Shown here piece after piece: positions 1-7,606 of a DNA stretch of 64,000 nucleotides. The stretch lies in assembly GCF_042879035.1 (NCBI RefSeq), contig NZ_JBIAOU010000025.1, positions 1 through 64,000 of the forward strand, written 5' to 3'. A program made the translations under genes and the position numbers. Below the pieces are notes generated by a model. That model had not been told where the DNA came from. It was given only the letters and a program-made list of their open reading frames with translations, and did not search any database. Positions within the stretch are counted from its first letter, which is position 1. Every line of letters starts with the position of its first letter. Origin of the DNA: Rhodococcus_G sp042879035. GTDB lineage: Bacteria > Actinomycetota > Actinomycetes > Mycobacteriales > Mycobacteriaceae.

Positions 1-39
1 CCCCTCGGACAACGAACTTCGTGCATCCATGACACCACT

Positions 40-81
40 CCCCGGAAGTCGGAACCGAATTTCGCAGTCCAACTTCCGGGG
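40..81. terminator. Hairpin downstream of the Nif3-like gene
   Basis: Ten-base arms (40-49 and 72-81) are perfectly complementary around a 22-base loop. The hairpin lies about 60 bases beyond the stop of the minus-strand Nif3-like gene, where a terminator is expected. No T-run follows, which is common in high-GC actinobacteria. Bases 1-139 hold no supportable gene. Confidence 0.45.
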
Positions 82-139
82 ACCAGTTCACGTGCGGCCG
101 CGCCGCACGAAGGGCACCTTCAGCCGGGAGGCGGACGGG

Positions 140-1267
140 TCAGGCGCCGAGGGTCCAGGGGTCGGTGCGGACGGTGGACACGGCGGTGGCCCAGCCGTCG
201 ACGCGACCGAAACGGGCGTCGAGGACGTCGCGGACCTGCGCGCACCAGGGTTGCTCGCTGGCCCAGTGCGCGACGTCGACGAGTACCGGTCCCCCACCGC
301 GCAGGTGCTCGTCGGCGGGGTGGTGCCGCAGGTCGGCGGTGACGTACGCGTCGACGCCCCGAGCCCGCGCCGCACCGAGCAGCGAGTCCCCCGAGCCGCC
401 GCACACCGCGACGGTGCGGACCACGGTGTCGGGATCGCCCGCGGCGCGCACGCCCCACGCGGTCTCGGGCAGCGCTCGACGCACCCGCGCGGTGAACTCC
501 CGCAGCGTCTCCGGCTCGTCGAGCTCCCCGACCCGTCCGATGCCGAGCGCCGATCCGGTGTCGGCGAGTTCGAGGACGTCGAACGCCGGTTCCTCGTAGG
601 GATGCGCGGCCCGGAGCGCCGCCAGCACCCGCGACCGCAACGCCCGCCGCGCGACGACCTCGACGCGGTCCTCGACGACCTGCTCGATCCGCCCGACCTC
701 GCCGAGCGCCGGGTTCGCGTGCGCTCCGGGCAGGAACTGGCCGGTGCCGGCGACGGTCCAGCTGCAGCAGCTGTAGTCGCCGACCTGTCCGGCACCCGCC
801 TCGAACAATGCGTCCCGCACGGTCGCCGAGTCGGCGGACGGCACCGTCACCACCCACTTGTCGAGCGGCTCGGACGGCGCCGCGTCGAGGGGGCCGGTCA
901 CGGTCAGTCCGAGCGCCTGCGCCAGTGCGTCGGAGACACCGGGGTCGGCCGAATCGGCGTTCGTGTGTGCCGTGTACAGCGCGCAGCCGCCGCGGATCAG
1001 CCGGTGCAGCAGCGCCCCCTTCGGGGTGTGCGCGCCGACGGTGTCGACACCGCGCAACAGCAGCGGATGGTGCACCAGCAGCAGCTGCGCACCCCACGCG
1101 AGGGCCTCGTCGACGACGGCGGCGGTGGCGTCCACGGCGATCAGGACGCGACTGACGGTCTCGGCGGGATCCCCGCACACCAGGCCGACGGAGTCCCAGC
1201 TCTCCGCCAGCGCCGGCGGGTACGCCTCCTCGATCGCCGAGATCACCTCGGACAGGGCCACACTCAT
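140..1267 (-). CDS. Nif3-like dinuclear metal center protein
   Basis: The 375-residue product has the Nif3/YbgI pattern: an N-terminal VHHPLLLRG segment with metal-binding histidines, AHTNAD further on, an inserted middle domain, and a C-terminal half with DLRHHPADEH and VDVAHWASE that completes the metal site. The biochemical role of the family is unsettled; hydrolase activity has been suggested. The start at 1267 has GAGGGG seven bases upstream. An alternative ATG at 1282 forms an ATGA overlap with the upstream aminotransferase stop and would add five residues. Order and orientation match Rv2230c-Rv2231c, so the two genes are probably translationally coupled. Confidence 0.88.
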   Translation of the reverse strand: MSVALSEVISAIEEAYPPALAESWDSVGLVCGDPAETVSRVLIAVDATAAVVDEALAWGAQLLLVHHPLLLRGVDTVGAHTPKGALLHRLIRGGCALYTAHTNADSADPGVSDALAQALGLTVTGPLDAAPSEPLDKWVVTVPSADSATVRDALFEAGAGQVGDYSCCSWTVAGTGQFLPGAHANPALGEVGRIEQVVEDRVEVVARRALRSRVLAALRAAHPYEEPAFDVLELADTGSALGIGRVGELDEPETLREFTARVRRALPETAWGVRAAGDPDTVVRTVAVCGGSGDSLLGAARARGVDAYVTADLRHHPADEHLRGGGPVLVDVAHWASEQPWCAQVRDVLDARFGRVDGWATAVSTVRTDPWTLGA

Positions 1268-1278
1268 ACCGGTACCCC

Positions 1279-2310
1279 TCATTCCAGAACTTCCTTCAGT
1301 GCCGTCACCAGGGCGCGTGCCGGCTCCGCCGACCGGACCGCGACGCGGATGTGGTTCGGGTCGAGCCCCGGGAACGTGTCGCCGCGACGCACCGCGATCC
1401 CCTTCTCCTGCAACTTCTTCCGGACGAGTTCGCCCTCGGGGACGGGCAGCAGCAGGAACGGCGCCCGCGCCGGCCCGACCACCTGCACCCCGGCCGCGGT
1501 GAGCATCCCGACCAGCGCGGCACGTTCGGTCTCGATGAGCGCGGCCTCCCGCTCCGCCCACGCGACGGCGTCGGGTTCGCTGCACGCCCGGATCGCCTCG
1601 AGCTGCAGGGTGCCGAGCGGCCAGTGCGCACGGCCGACCTGCAGTCGGGCCAGCAGATCCGGATGCCCGAGGGCGTACCCGCAGCGCAGACCGGCCAGCG
1701 CGAACGTCTTCGTCAGCGACCGCAGCACCAGCACGTCGGGCAGCGACCGGCCGGCCAGCGACTCCGGTTCCCCGAGCACGGCGTCGCCGAACGCCTCGTC
1801 CACGACGACGATCCGGCCCGGCCGGCGCAGGGCGAGCAGATCGTCGGCGGGGTGCAGCACCGAGGTCGGGTTGGTCGGGTTGCCCAGGACGACGAGATCC
1901 GCGTCGTCCGGGACGTCCGCGTCCGCCAGCCGGTACGGCGGCGGCAGCAGGACCTGCGTCACCGGCACCCCGGCCTGACGCAGCGCCCACTCCGGTTCGG
2001 TGAACGACGGGTGGATCAGCGCGGCCGACGCCGATCCCAGCCGCGGCAGCATCGCGAAGCCCTCGGCGCCGCCGGAGAGCAGCAGCACCTCGTCGGGGTG
2101 TCGGCCGTGCCGGGCGGCGACCTGTTCGCGCGCGGCGAGTTCGGCGGCGGGCGACGGATACCGGCCGAGCGCGGGCACCGCTGCGGCGAGCCGCTGCGCG
2201 AGCCAGTCGGGCGGCCCGTCGCCGCGGACGTTGACGGCGAAGTCGAGCAGCCCCGGCGTCGCGTCCAGGTCGCCGTGGTGGCGCAGGTCGATCGATCCTC
2301 GGGTGTCCAC
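1279..2310 (-). CDS. cobC: CobC-like PLP-dependent aminotransferase
   Basis: The 343-residue protein is a fold-type I, histidinol-phosphate-aminotransferase-like enzyme. The PLP features are visible: GNPTNPTS, VVVDEAF for the cofactor aspartate, and SLTKTFALAGLRCGY carrying the Schiff-base lysine. Relatives at this place (Rv2231c) are annotated CobC and linked to the aminopropanol arm of cobalamin synthesis; cobD 2 kb away supports that, but substrate cannot be read from the sequence and a histidinol-phosphate role is possible. The GTG start at 2310 is chosen because the upstream frame is antisense to the divergent HAD gene. Only 57 bases separate the two starts, so they share a promoter region. 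Confidence 0.8.
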   Translation of the reverse strand: MDTRGSIDLRHHGDLDATPGLLDFAVNVRGDGPPDWLAQRLAAAVPALGRYPSPAAELAAREQVAARHGRHPDEVLLLSGGAEGFAMLPRLGSASAALIHPSFTEPEWALRQAGVPVTQVLLPPPYRLADADVPDDADLVVLGNPTNPTSVLHPADDLLALRRPGRIVVVDEAFGDAVLGEPESLAGRSLPDVLVLRSLTKTFALAGLRCGYALGHPDLLARLQVGRAHWPLGTLQLEAIRACSEPDAVAWAEREAALIETERAALVGMLTAAGVQVVGPARAPFLLLPVPEGELVRKKLQEKGIAVRRGDTFPGLDPNHIRVAVRSAEPARALVTALKEVLE

Positions 2311-2367
2311 GACCGGCAGTGTATGTGCGGCCCTGCGCTCGTCCGGCGGGGCAGGCAGGATGGACCG

Positions 2368-3021
2368 GTGAGTTCCTCGACCATCACCCTGTTCGACCTC
2401 GACGGCACCCTCACCGATTCCGCGCCCGGCATCGTCACCGGCTTCCGGCACGCGCTGGCGTCGGTGGGTGCCCGTGAACCCGACGGCGACCTGACGCGGC
2501 TGGTCCTCGGTCCGCCGATGGCCGACTCGCTGCGCGGTGTCGGCCTCGACGACGCGACCGCGGCCCGCGCGCTGGCCGCCTACGTCGACCGGTACGACAG
2601 CGTCGGCTGGGCGGAGAACGCGGTGTTCGACGGGATCCCCGAGCTGCTCGCCGGTCTGGCGGACACCCGGCTGGCGGTCGCGACGTCGAAGTCGGAGTCG
2701 TTCGCGGTGCGGATTCTCGAGCACTTCGGGTTGGCGGGGCACTTCGAGGTGATCGCGGGCGCGTCCGCGGACGGCACCCGCCGGGCGAAGGCGGACGTCG
2801 TCGAGCACGCGCTGCGCGGCCTGGGCGTCGACCCGGTGCGCGGCGGCACGGAAGGCGTGGTGATGGTCGGTGACCGGGTCCACGACGTGCACGGCGCCGC
2901 CGAGTGGGGCATCCCGACCGTGTTCGTCCGGTGGGGCTACGGCGACGGGTCCGAGGCCGCGGACGCCGCCTGGTCGGCCACGACCGTCGCGGAGCTGGAG
3001 GCGATCCTGCATGCGCGCTGA
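2368..3021 (+). CDS. ptkA: HAD-superfamily phosphatase-like protein, PtkA-type
   Basis: A 217-residue HAD protein with motif I FDLDGTL at residues 8-14, motif II VATSKS, and motif IV VMVGDRVHD. Architecture is that of phosphoglycolate phosphatase. In M. tuberculosis the gene at this position, immediately before ptpA (Rv2232), encodes PtkA, a HAD-fold protein reported to phosphorylate PtpA on tyrosine. The same gene pair here, with an 11-base overlap into ptpA, suggests the same partnership. This copy lacks the long N-terminal extension of the mycobacterial protein. Start is GTG 2368. Simple phosphatase activity is equally consistent with the motifs. Confidence 0.82.
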   Translation: MSSSTITLFDLDGTLTDSAPGIVTGFRHALASVGAREPDGDLTRLVLGPPMADSLRGVGLDDATAARALAAYVDRYDSVGWAENAVFDGIPELLAGLADTRLAVATSKSESFAVRILEHFGLAGHFEVIAGASADGTRRAKADVVEHALRGLGVDPVRGGTEGVVMVGDRVHDVHGAAEWGIPTVFVRWGYGDGSEAADAAWSATTVAELEAILHAR

Positions 3022-3487
3022 CGGTCGACCCCTGCACATCACCTTCGTGTGCACGGGCAACATCTGCCGCTCCCCGATGGCGGAGAAGATCCTGCTCGGC
3101 CGCCTGACCGACGCGGGACTGGCGGAGCACGTGCGGGTGTCGAGCGCGGGCACCGGCGACTGGCACGTCGGTGACGACGCCGACCACCGGACGACGGCGG
3201 TGCTCGCGGCGTACGGCTATCCGACCGGGCACAGTGCCGCGCAGGTCGGCGACGACCACCTCGGGGCGGATCTCGTCGTCGCGCTGGACACCGGGCACGA
3301 TCGCGCGTTGGCACATCTGGGGGTGCCGACGGAGCGGCGCCGCCTGCTGCGCAGCTTCGACCCGGACGCCGACGGCGCCTCGGTACCGGACCCGTACTAC
3401 GGCGACCGGTCCGACTTCGAGCTCGTACGAGAACAGATCGAGGCCGCGGTCCCGGGTCTGCTGGACTGGGTGCGCGACCGACTGTGA
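3011..3487 (+). CDS. ptpA: Low-molecular-weight protein tyrosine phosphatase
   Basis: The 158-residue product starts with the C-X5-R(S/T) phosphatase loop in FVCTGNICRS, placing the nucleophilic cysteine near residue 14 and the phosphate-binding arginine six residues later. The general-acid loop VPDPYYGD with its aspartate is at residues 123-130. Length and motifs are typical of the family. The ATG lies inside the last codons of the HAD gene, indicating coupled translation. In pathogenic mycobacteria PtpA is exported and acts on host proteins; here a housekeeping phosphotyrosine role is more likely. Confidence 0.93.
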   Translation: MRADGRPLHITFVCTGNICRSPMAEKILLGRLTDAGLAEHVRVSSAGTGDWHVGDDADHRTTAVLAAYGYPTGHSAAQVGDDHLGADLVVALDTGHDRALAHLGVPTERRRLLRSFDPDADGASVPDPYYGDRSDFELVREQIEAAVPGLLDWVRDRL

Positions 3488-3554
3488 CGGCGCGCGCCGG
3501 GGCCGTCGATCCGGACATTTCGGTCTGACGCGGCGCTCCCAGTACCGTGGTGGC

Positions 3555-4487
3555 GTGCGAAGGTTGAGTTTTCTGCTACGTCCGGGCTGGCTGGTACTGG
3601 CCGTCGTCGTCGCGGGCTTCGCCTACATGTGCTTCACCGTCCTCGCGCCGTGGCAGCTGGGCAAGAACACCAGCACCGAACATCGCAACGCGCTGATCGA
3701 GGCATCCGTCAACGCGGATCCGGTGCCGATCGAGTCGGTGCTGCCCGCGTCCGGACCGATCGCCGCGGACGACGAGTGGCGGCAGGTCACCGCCACCGGC
3801 ACCTATCTGCCGGACAGCGAGGCACTGGTGCGACTGCGCTCCGTCGAGGGCGACCCGGCCTACGAGGTGCTCACCCCGATGCGCCTGACGTCCGGGCCGG
3901 TGATCCTGGTCAACCGCGGGTACGTGCGCCCGGTGCAGGGCACACTGCCGCCGCCCGTCGACCCGGCCCCGGCCGGGGAGGTGACGGTCACCGCCCGGGT
4001 CCGCGCCTCGGAGGGCGTCGTCGCCGGCAAGGACCCGATCGTGGAGGACGGGCACACGCAGGTGTACTTCGTCGACGCCGGGCAGGTCGGCGCCGCGGTC
4101 GGTCTGCCGCTGGTCGACGGGTGGTTCCAGCTGGCGCAGGACCAGCCGGGCGCGCTGACCCCGATCCCGCTCCCGCAGCTCGACGCGGGACCGTACCTGT
4201 CCTACGGGCTGCAGTGGCTGGCGTTCGGGATCATGGCACCGCTCGGGCTGGCGTACTTCGTGCGCGCCGAGCTGCGCGAACGTCGACGCGAACGCGCGGC
4301 ACTGCGGACCCCGGACGCACCCGCCGAGCCGACGCCTGCCCCGCCGGTCACCCCCGCCGAGGACGCGCCGGCGGACGACGACGTGGTGCTGCCGCGCCGC
4401 CGCTTCGGACGGTCAGCGACGACCGAGACCGCGACCCTGACGTCGACGGAGGCCAAGCTCGCCGACCGCTACGGCAAGCGCCGCTGA
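3555..4487 (+). CDS. SURF1 family protein (cytochrome oxidase biogenesis)
   Basis: The 310-residue protein has the SURF1 plan: an N-terminal membrane segment at about residues 9-30, followed by the family-typical FTVLAPWQLG, a large extracytoplasmic domain with VNRGYV, then a second membrane segment ending LSYGLQWLAFGIM near residues 215-240. The C-terminal 75 residues are a charged, proline-rich cytoplasmic tail of low complexity. SURF1 assists assembly of the aa3 cytochrome c oxidase. Start is GTG 3555. The last 75 bases overlap tail-to-tail with cobD on the other strand. Matches Rv2235. Confidence 0.88.
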   Translation: MRRLSFLLRPGWLVLAVVVAGFAYMCFTVLAPWQLGKNTSTEHRNALIEASVNADPVPIESVLPASGPIAADDEWRQVTATGTYLPDSEALVRLRSVEGDPAYEVLTPMRLTSGPVILVNRGYVRPVQGTLPPPVDPAPAGEVTVTARVRASEGVVAGKDPIVEDGHTQVYFVDAGQVGAAVGLPLVDGWFQLAQDQPGALTPIPLPQLDAGPYLSYGLQWLAFGIMAPLGLAYFVRAELRERRRERAALRTPDAPAEPTPAPPVTPAEDAPADDDVVLPRRRFGRSATTETATLTSTEAKLADRYGKRR

Positions 4488-5402
4488 CACCAGCGCCGCA
4501 CCGGTCTGGACCGCGCCCGACAACCGGGCGACACGACCGATGTCGGCGATCCGCGGCGCCGGTCCGTCACCCAGTTCCGGCCGGTGTTCGACGCCGTGCG
4601 GGTACTCGGTGCGGCCACCGAGCCGCACTCCCAACGCACCCGCCATCGAGGCCTCTGCGACCCCGGCGTTCGGGCTCGGGTGGGCCGCCGCGTCCCGGCG
4701 CCACGCGCGGATCGCGTCCCGGGGGGCCCCGCCGACGACCGGGGCGGACACCACCGCGAGCACCCCGGTCAGGCGAGCGGGGACCAGGTTCACGACGTCG
4801 TCGAGGCGGGCGGCTGCCCACCCGAACCGCAGGTACTTCGGGGAGCGGTATCCGATCATCGCGTCGAGGGTGTTGACGGCGCGGTAGCCGAGGACGCCCG
4901 GCGCACCCGCGATCGCCGCCCACACCAGCGGCGCGACCGTCGCGTCGGAGGTGTTCTCGGCGACGGACTCGACGGTGGCCCGTGCGATCCCCGCCGGGTC
5001 GAGCGACTTCGGGTCGCGCCCGCACAGCGACGGGACCAGGTCCCGGGCCCCGGCCAGGTCGTCGGCTGCCAGCTCCTCCGCCATCCGCGCCCCGACCCGG
5101 GTCAGGGACGTCCCGCCGAGCGCGGTCCACGTCGCCACGGCGACCAACGCCGTCTCCCCCACCCATCCGGCCCGGGAGGCGACGCGCGCCGCGACGGCCG
5201 AACCCCCGACGACGGCGCCGACGAGCAGTCCGGTGTGCACCGCGCCCGCGGTCCGCCGGTCACGGTAGGTGGTTCTTTCGAGGGCCGCGGCGGCGCGGCC
5301 GAACCCGGCGACGGGATGCAGCCGGACCGGGTCGGCGAGCATGCGGTCGGCCGCGTATCCGAGGAGTAGTCCGGTCGCTCGTGCCGTGCCGCGTCGTCTC
5401 AC
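4413..5402 (-). CDS. cobD: Adenosylcobinamide-phosphate synthase CobD/CbiB
   Basis: A 329-residue integral membrane protein carrying CobD/CbiB signatures: DRMLADPVRLHPVAGFGR near the N-terminus, GRDPKSLD, VESVAENTSDATVAPL and NTLDAMIGYRSPKY in the middle. The enzyme attaches the aminopropanol (phosphate) side chain to adenosylcobyric acid in late cobalamin synthesis. Several hydrophobic helices are evident. The start is GTG 5402. It runs convergent to SURF1 and ends inside it. With the CobC-like gene it suggests de novo or salvage B12 synthesis in this organism. Confidence 0.92.
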   Translation of the reverse strand: MRRRGTARATGLLLGYAADRMLADPVRLHPVAGFGRAAAALERTTYRDRRTAGAVHTGLLVGAVVGGSAVAARVASRAGWVGETALVAVATWTALGGTSLTRVGARMAEELAADDLAGARDLVPSLCGRDPKSLDPAGIARATVESVAENTSDATVAPLVWAAIAGAPGVLGYRAVNTLDAMIGYRSPKYLRFGWAAARLDDVVNLVPARLTGVLAVVSAPVVGGAPRDAIRAWRRDAAAHPSPNAGVAEASMAGALGVRLGGRTEYPHGVEHRPELGDGPAPRIADIGRVARLSGAVQTGAALVSAALAVAVGELGLRRRQGRGLGRR

Positions 5403-5521
5403 CCGGTAGTTCTACCAATCGGACGACGCGTGACCCGGGGCGGCCGTGTCCCGCCCCGATTACGCCCCGCCGGGTGCGAGGATGCGCGGGAGACAACCCA
5501 CAGCGAACGGAGTCGACGTCG

Positions 5522-5860
5522 GTGCCAGCGACCACGGTGAAGGCGGCCCGGAAACGCCTGGCCGATCTCGTCCGCGAGGTCAACGACGACACCGTGGCCG
5601 TCGAGATCGTCGGCAAACGCGACAACGCCGTCCTGATCTCGGCCGCGCGCTACACCGCGTTGCAGGAGGCGACGTTCCTGCTCCGGTCGCCCGAGCTGAT
5701 GGAGAGCCTGCGGCGCGAGGCGGCCCGCGCGTTCCAGGCGGCCACGGCGGAACGCACGTGCCCGGCGTCGAACACGGCAGCGCCGAACAGGGCGGCGTCG
5801 ACGAAGGCGGCCTCGACGAAGGCGCGCAAGTCGACGCGGAAACGGAAGAAGCGCAAGTAG
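5522..5860 (+). CDS. Phd/YefM-like antitoxin without an adjacent toxin
   Basis: The first 70 residues fit the Phd/YefM fold: a short N-terminal stretch reading VKAARKRLADLVREV, a middle strand with VEIVGKRDNAVLIS, then ARYTALQEATFLLRSPELMESL, the helix that normally precedes the toxin-binding tail. Instead of an acidic tail, residues 85-112 are alanine, lysine and arginine rich and end in repeated KR. No RelE/Doc-type toxin gene adjoins; the neighbours are cobD and an acetyltransferase. It may be a solitary DNA-binding regulator. Start GTG 5522 has GGAG nine bases upstream. Confidence 0.7.
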   Translation: MPATTVKAARKRLADLVREVNDDTVAVEIVGKRDNAVLISAARYTALQEATFLLRSPELMESLRREAARAFQAATAERTCPASNTAAPNRAASTKAASTKARKSTRKRKKRK

Positions 5861-5872
5861 GCCCCGGCGCGG

Positions 5873-6370
5873 TCAGTCCTGCGTGGCGGGCCGCGGCGCA
5901 TCGACCGGGAGGTCGCGGACCCGGCGTGCCGGGTTGCCGGCGTAGAGCCCGTCGGGTTCGCAGTCGCGGGTGACCACCGCGCCGGCGCCGATGATGCAAC
6001 CCGCCCCGATCGTCACGCCGGGCAGCACGATCGCGCCCGCACCGATCCAGGTGCCGTCCCCGACCGTGATCGGCCGGTGGTACACCCGCCCACCGCGACC
6101 GTCGGACGGTCCGATCTCGTGGGTGCTGGTGACGAACTTCGCGCCGTGACCGACGGCGACCTGCCTGCCGAGGGTGATCGGTGCGGTCCCGTCGAACAGC
6201 ACCCCGCGGTTGACGAAGGTTCCGACGCCCATCCGGATGTCCTTGCCGCCGAAGTGACATCCCGCGTAGATCCCGGCCCCCCACACCTTCGCGCCGCCCG
6301 CGAGCAGCAGCAGGATCCGCAGCCACACCGGGACGAAGACCGAGGACTGGATGATCGTGATCAGGCGCAC
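5873..6370 (-). CDS. Left-handed beta-helix acyltransferase (hexapeptide repeat)
   Basis: The 165-residue protein contains the imperfect hexapeptide repeats of the LbH superfamily, for example IRMGVG, ITLGRQ, ITVGDG, IGAGAIVLPGVTIGAGCIIGAGAVV, followed by GNPARRV, the usual end of maltose/galactoside O-acetyltransferase-like enzymes. A hydrophobic N-terminal stretch (about residues 7-26) may tether it to the membrane. The acceptor cannot be predicted; a sugar or polysaccharide is likely. The start is GTG 6370. It converges on the Phd-like gene with 12 bases between the stops and stands alone. Confidence 0.82.
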   Translation of the reverse strand: MRLITIIQSSVFVPVWLRILLLLAGGAKVWGAGIYAGCHFGGKDIRMGVGTFVNRGVLFDGTAPITLGRQVAVGHGAKFVTSTHEIGPSDGRGGRVYHRPITVGDGTWIGAGAIVLPGVTIGAGCIIGAGAVVTRDCEPDGLYAGNPARRVRDLPVDAPRPATQD

Positions 6371-6447
6371 CGCGTCACGATAACCGGGGCAGCTCTACGC
6401 TCGATGTCACCGACACCGCAGCATCGCGCCGACCCGATGGAGACCAC

Positions 6448-7263
6448 ATGCCGTCCGACCCGATTCCCGTGATGTTCGTCCACGGACTGTGGATGCATGC
6501 GAGCGGTTGGCGACCGTGGACGGAGCTCTTCGCGTCCCGCGGCTACATCCCGGTCACACCCGGCTGGCCCGGGGACGGCGAGACGGCGGAGTCGACCCGC
6601 GAGAACCCCGACAGGTTGAACGGGGTCGGTATCGGCGACCTCGTGCGGCACCACCGGACCGTCGCGGAGGCGCTGCCGAGCCCGCCGATCGTGGTCGGGC
6701 ACTCGTTCGGCGGACTGATCGCGCAGCGCCTGCTCGGCGACGGGCTGGTTCGGGGCGCCGTCGCTCTCGCCCCCGCTCAGTTCAAGGGAGTGCTGCGGCT
6801 GCCGCTGACGCAGGTGAGGACGGTGCTGCCGATCCTGAGCCGTCCGGGCCTGAGGAAGAGGACGTGGTCCCACACCGCGGACAGCTACCACGACACCTTC
6901 GCGAACGCGGTGACGCGGGAGGAGTCGGACCGGATCTTCGAGACGCACACGATTCCCGGTCCGGCGCGGCCGCTGTTCGAGGCGGCCCTGGCGAACATCG
7001 CGGTCGGCTCGCCCGCGAAGATCGACACCCGCACCGCGCGCGGCCCGCTGCTGTTGGTGGCGGCGGGCCGCGACCGCACCGTCCCCGAGGCGACGGTGCA
7101 CTCGCAGTACAACATTCAGCGGCGCAACACCGGGGTCACCGAGTACGCGGTCCTGCCCGACCGCGGACACTCCCTCGCGGCGGACGACGGGTGGCGGGAG
7201 GTCGCGGAGCTGGCGCTGGACTTTCTCGACCGGCACGGACTCGCCGCCACCCCGAACGGCTGA
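6448..7263 (+). CDS. Alpha/beta hydrolase
   Basis: The 271-residue protein has a canonical alpha/beta-hydrolase layout: oxyanion-hole strand VMFVHGLW at residues 8-15, nucleophile elbow VGHSFGG, an acid segment AAGRDRTVPE, and catalytic histidine in PDRGHSLA near residue 236. No signal peptide. The substrate is not evident; relatives are annotated as esterases or non-heme haloperoxidase-like hydrolases. The ATG at 6448 is used. It is divergent from the acetyltransferase gene, with 77 bases between starts. Confidence 0.86.
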   Translation: MPSDPIPVMFVHGLWMHASGWRPWTELFASRGYIPVTPGWPGDGETAESTRENPDRLNGVGIGDLVRHHRTVAEALPSPPIVVGHSFGGLIAQRLLGDGLVRGAVALAPAQFKGVLRLPLTQVRTVLPILSRPGLRKRTWSHTADSYHDTFANAVTREESDRIFETHTIPGPARPLFEAALANIAVGSPAKIDTRTARGPLLLVAAGRDRTVPEATVHSQYNIQRRNTGVTEYAVLPDRGHSLAADDGWREVAELALDFLDRHGLAATPNG

Positions 7264-7427
7264 CGGCGCCGGGCCCGCGCCGAGCGAGGCACAGTCGGGT
7301 TCGGCTCGGGACGCTCACGCGGCTGCGCCTTGCGCAGCTCGATCAGGAACACGACGGAGACGGTCAGGTAGACGGCGAGAACGGCGATCGGGGCGAGGAC
7401 GAGGGTCAGGGCTGCGAGGAGTTTCAC
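7116..7427 (-). CDS. Possible small membrane protein
   Basis: A strong ribosome-binding site (GGAGGT, five bases before GTG 7427) and a convincing N-terminal hydrophobic helix (about residues 3-30, ending FLIELRK) argue for a real small gene. After residue 40 the frame becomes arginine- and serine-rich, and from 7263 down it is antisense to the hydrolase gene, so the true protein may be shorter than the 103-residue open frame, or a frameshift has extended it. No family recognised. The interval 7264-7606 holds nothing else I can support. Confidence 0.4.
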   Translation of the reverse strand: MKLLAALTLVLAPIAVLAVYLTVSVVFLIELRKAQPRERPEPNPTVPRSARARRRQPFGVAASPCRSRKSSASSATSRHPSSAARECPRSGRTAYSVTPVLRR

Positions 7428-7606
7428 AGGTACCTCCGTGAGCAGACGGACGTGTCGTTCGCCGGCAGTTCGCTGCCGGTCGGCATGGACCGAGATCCGC
7501 GGGCACCGGCTTCACGGCGCTTACTTCACGGTAGCGACGGACGCGGCGGAACCGGTGAACTGCACATGAACACCACCTGTGACATGCGGCACTTCGACCA
7601 CGCCGG

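Noticed and set aside
29..1978. 649-codon plus-strand frame over the Nif3-like and CobC-like genes
   Set aside because: Low-complexity antisense shadow; both minus-strand genes have clear family motifs.
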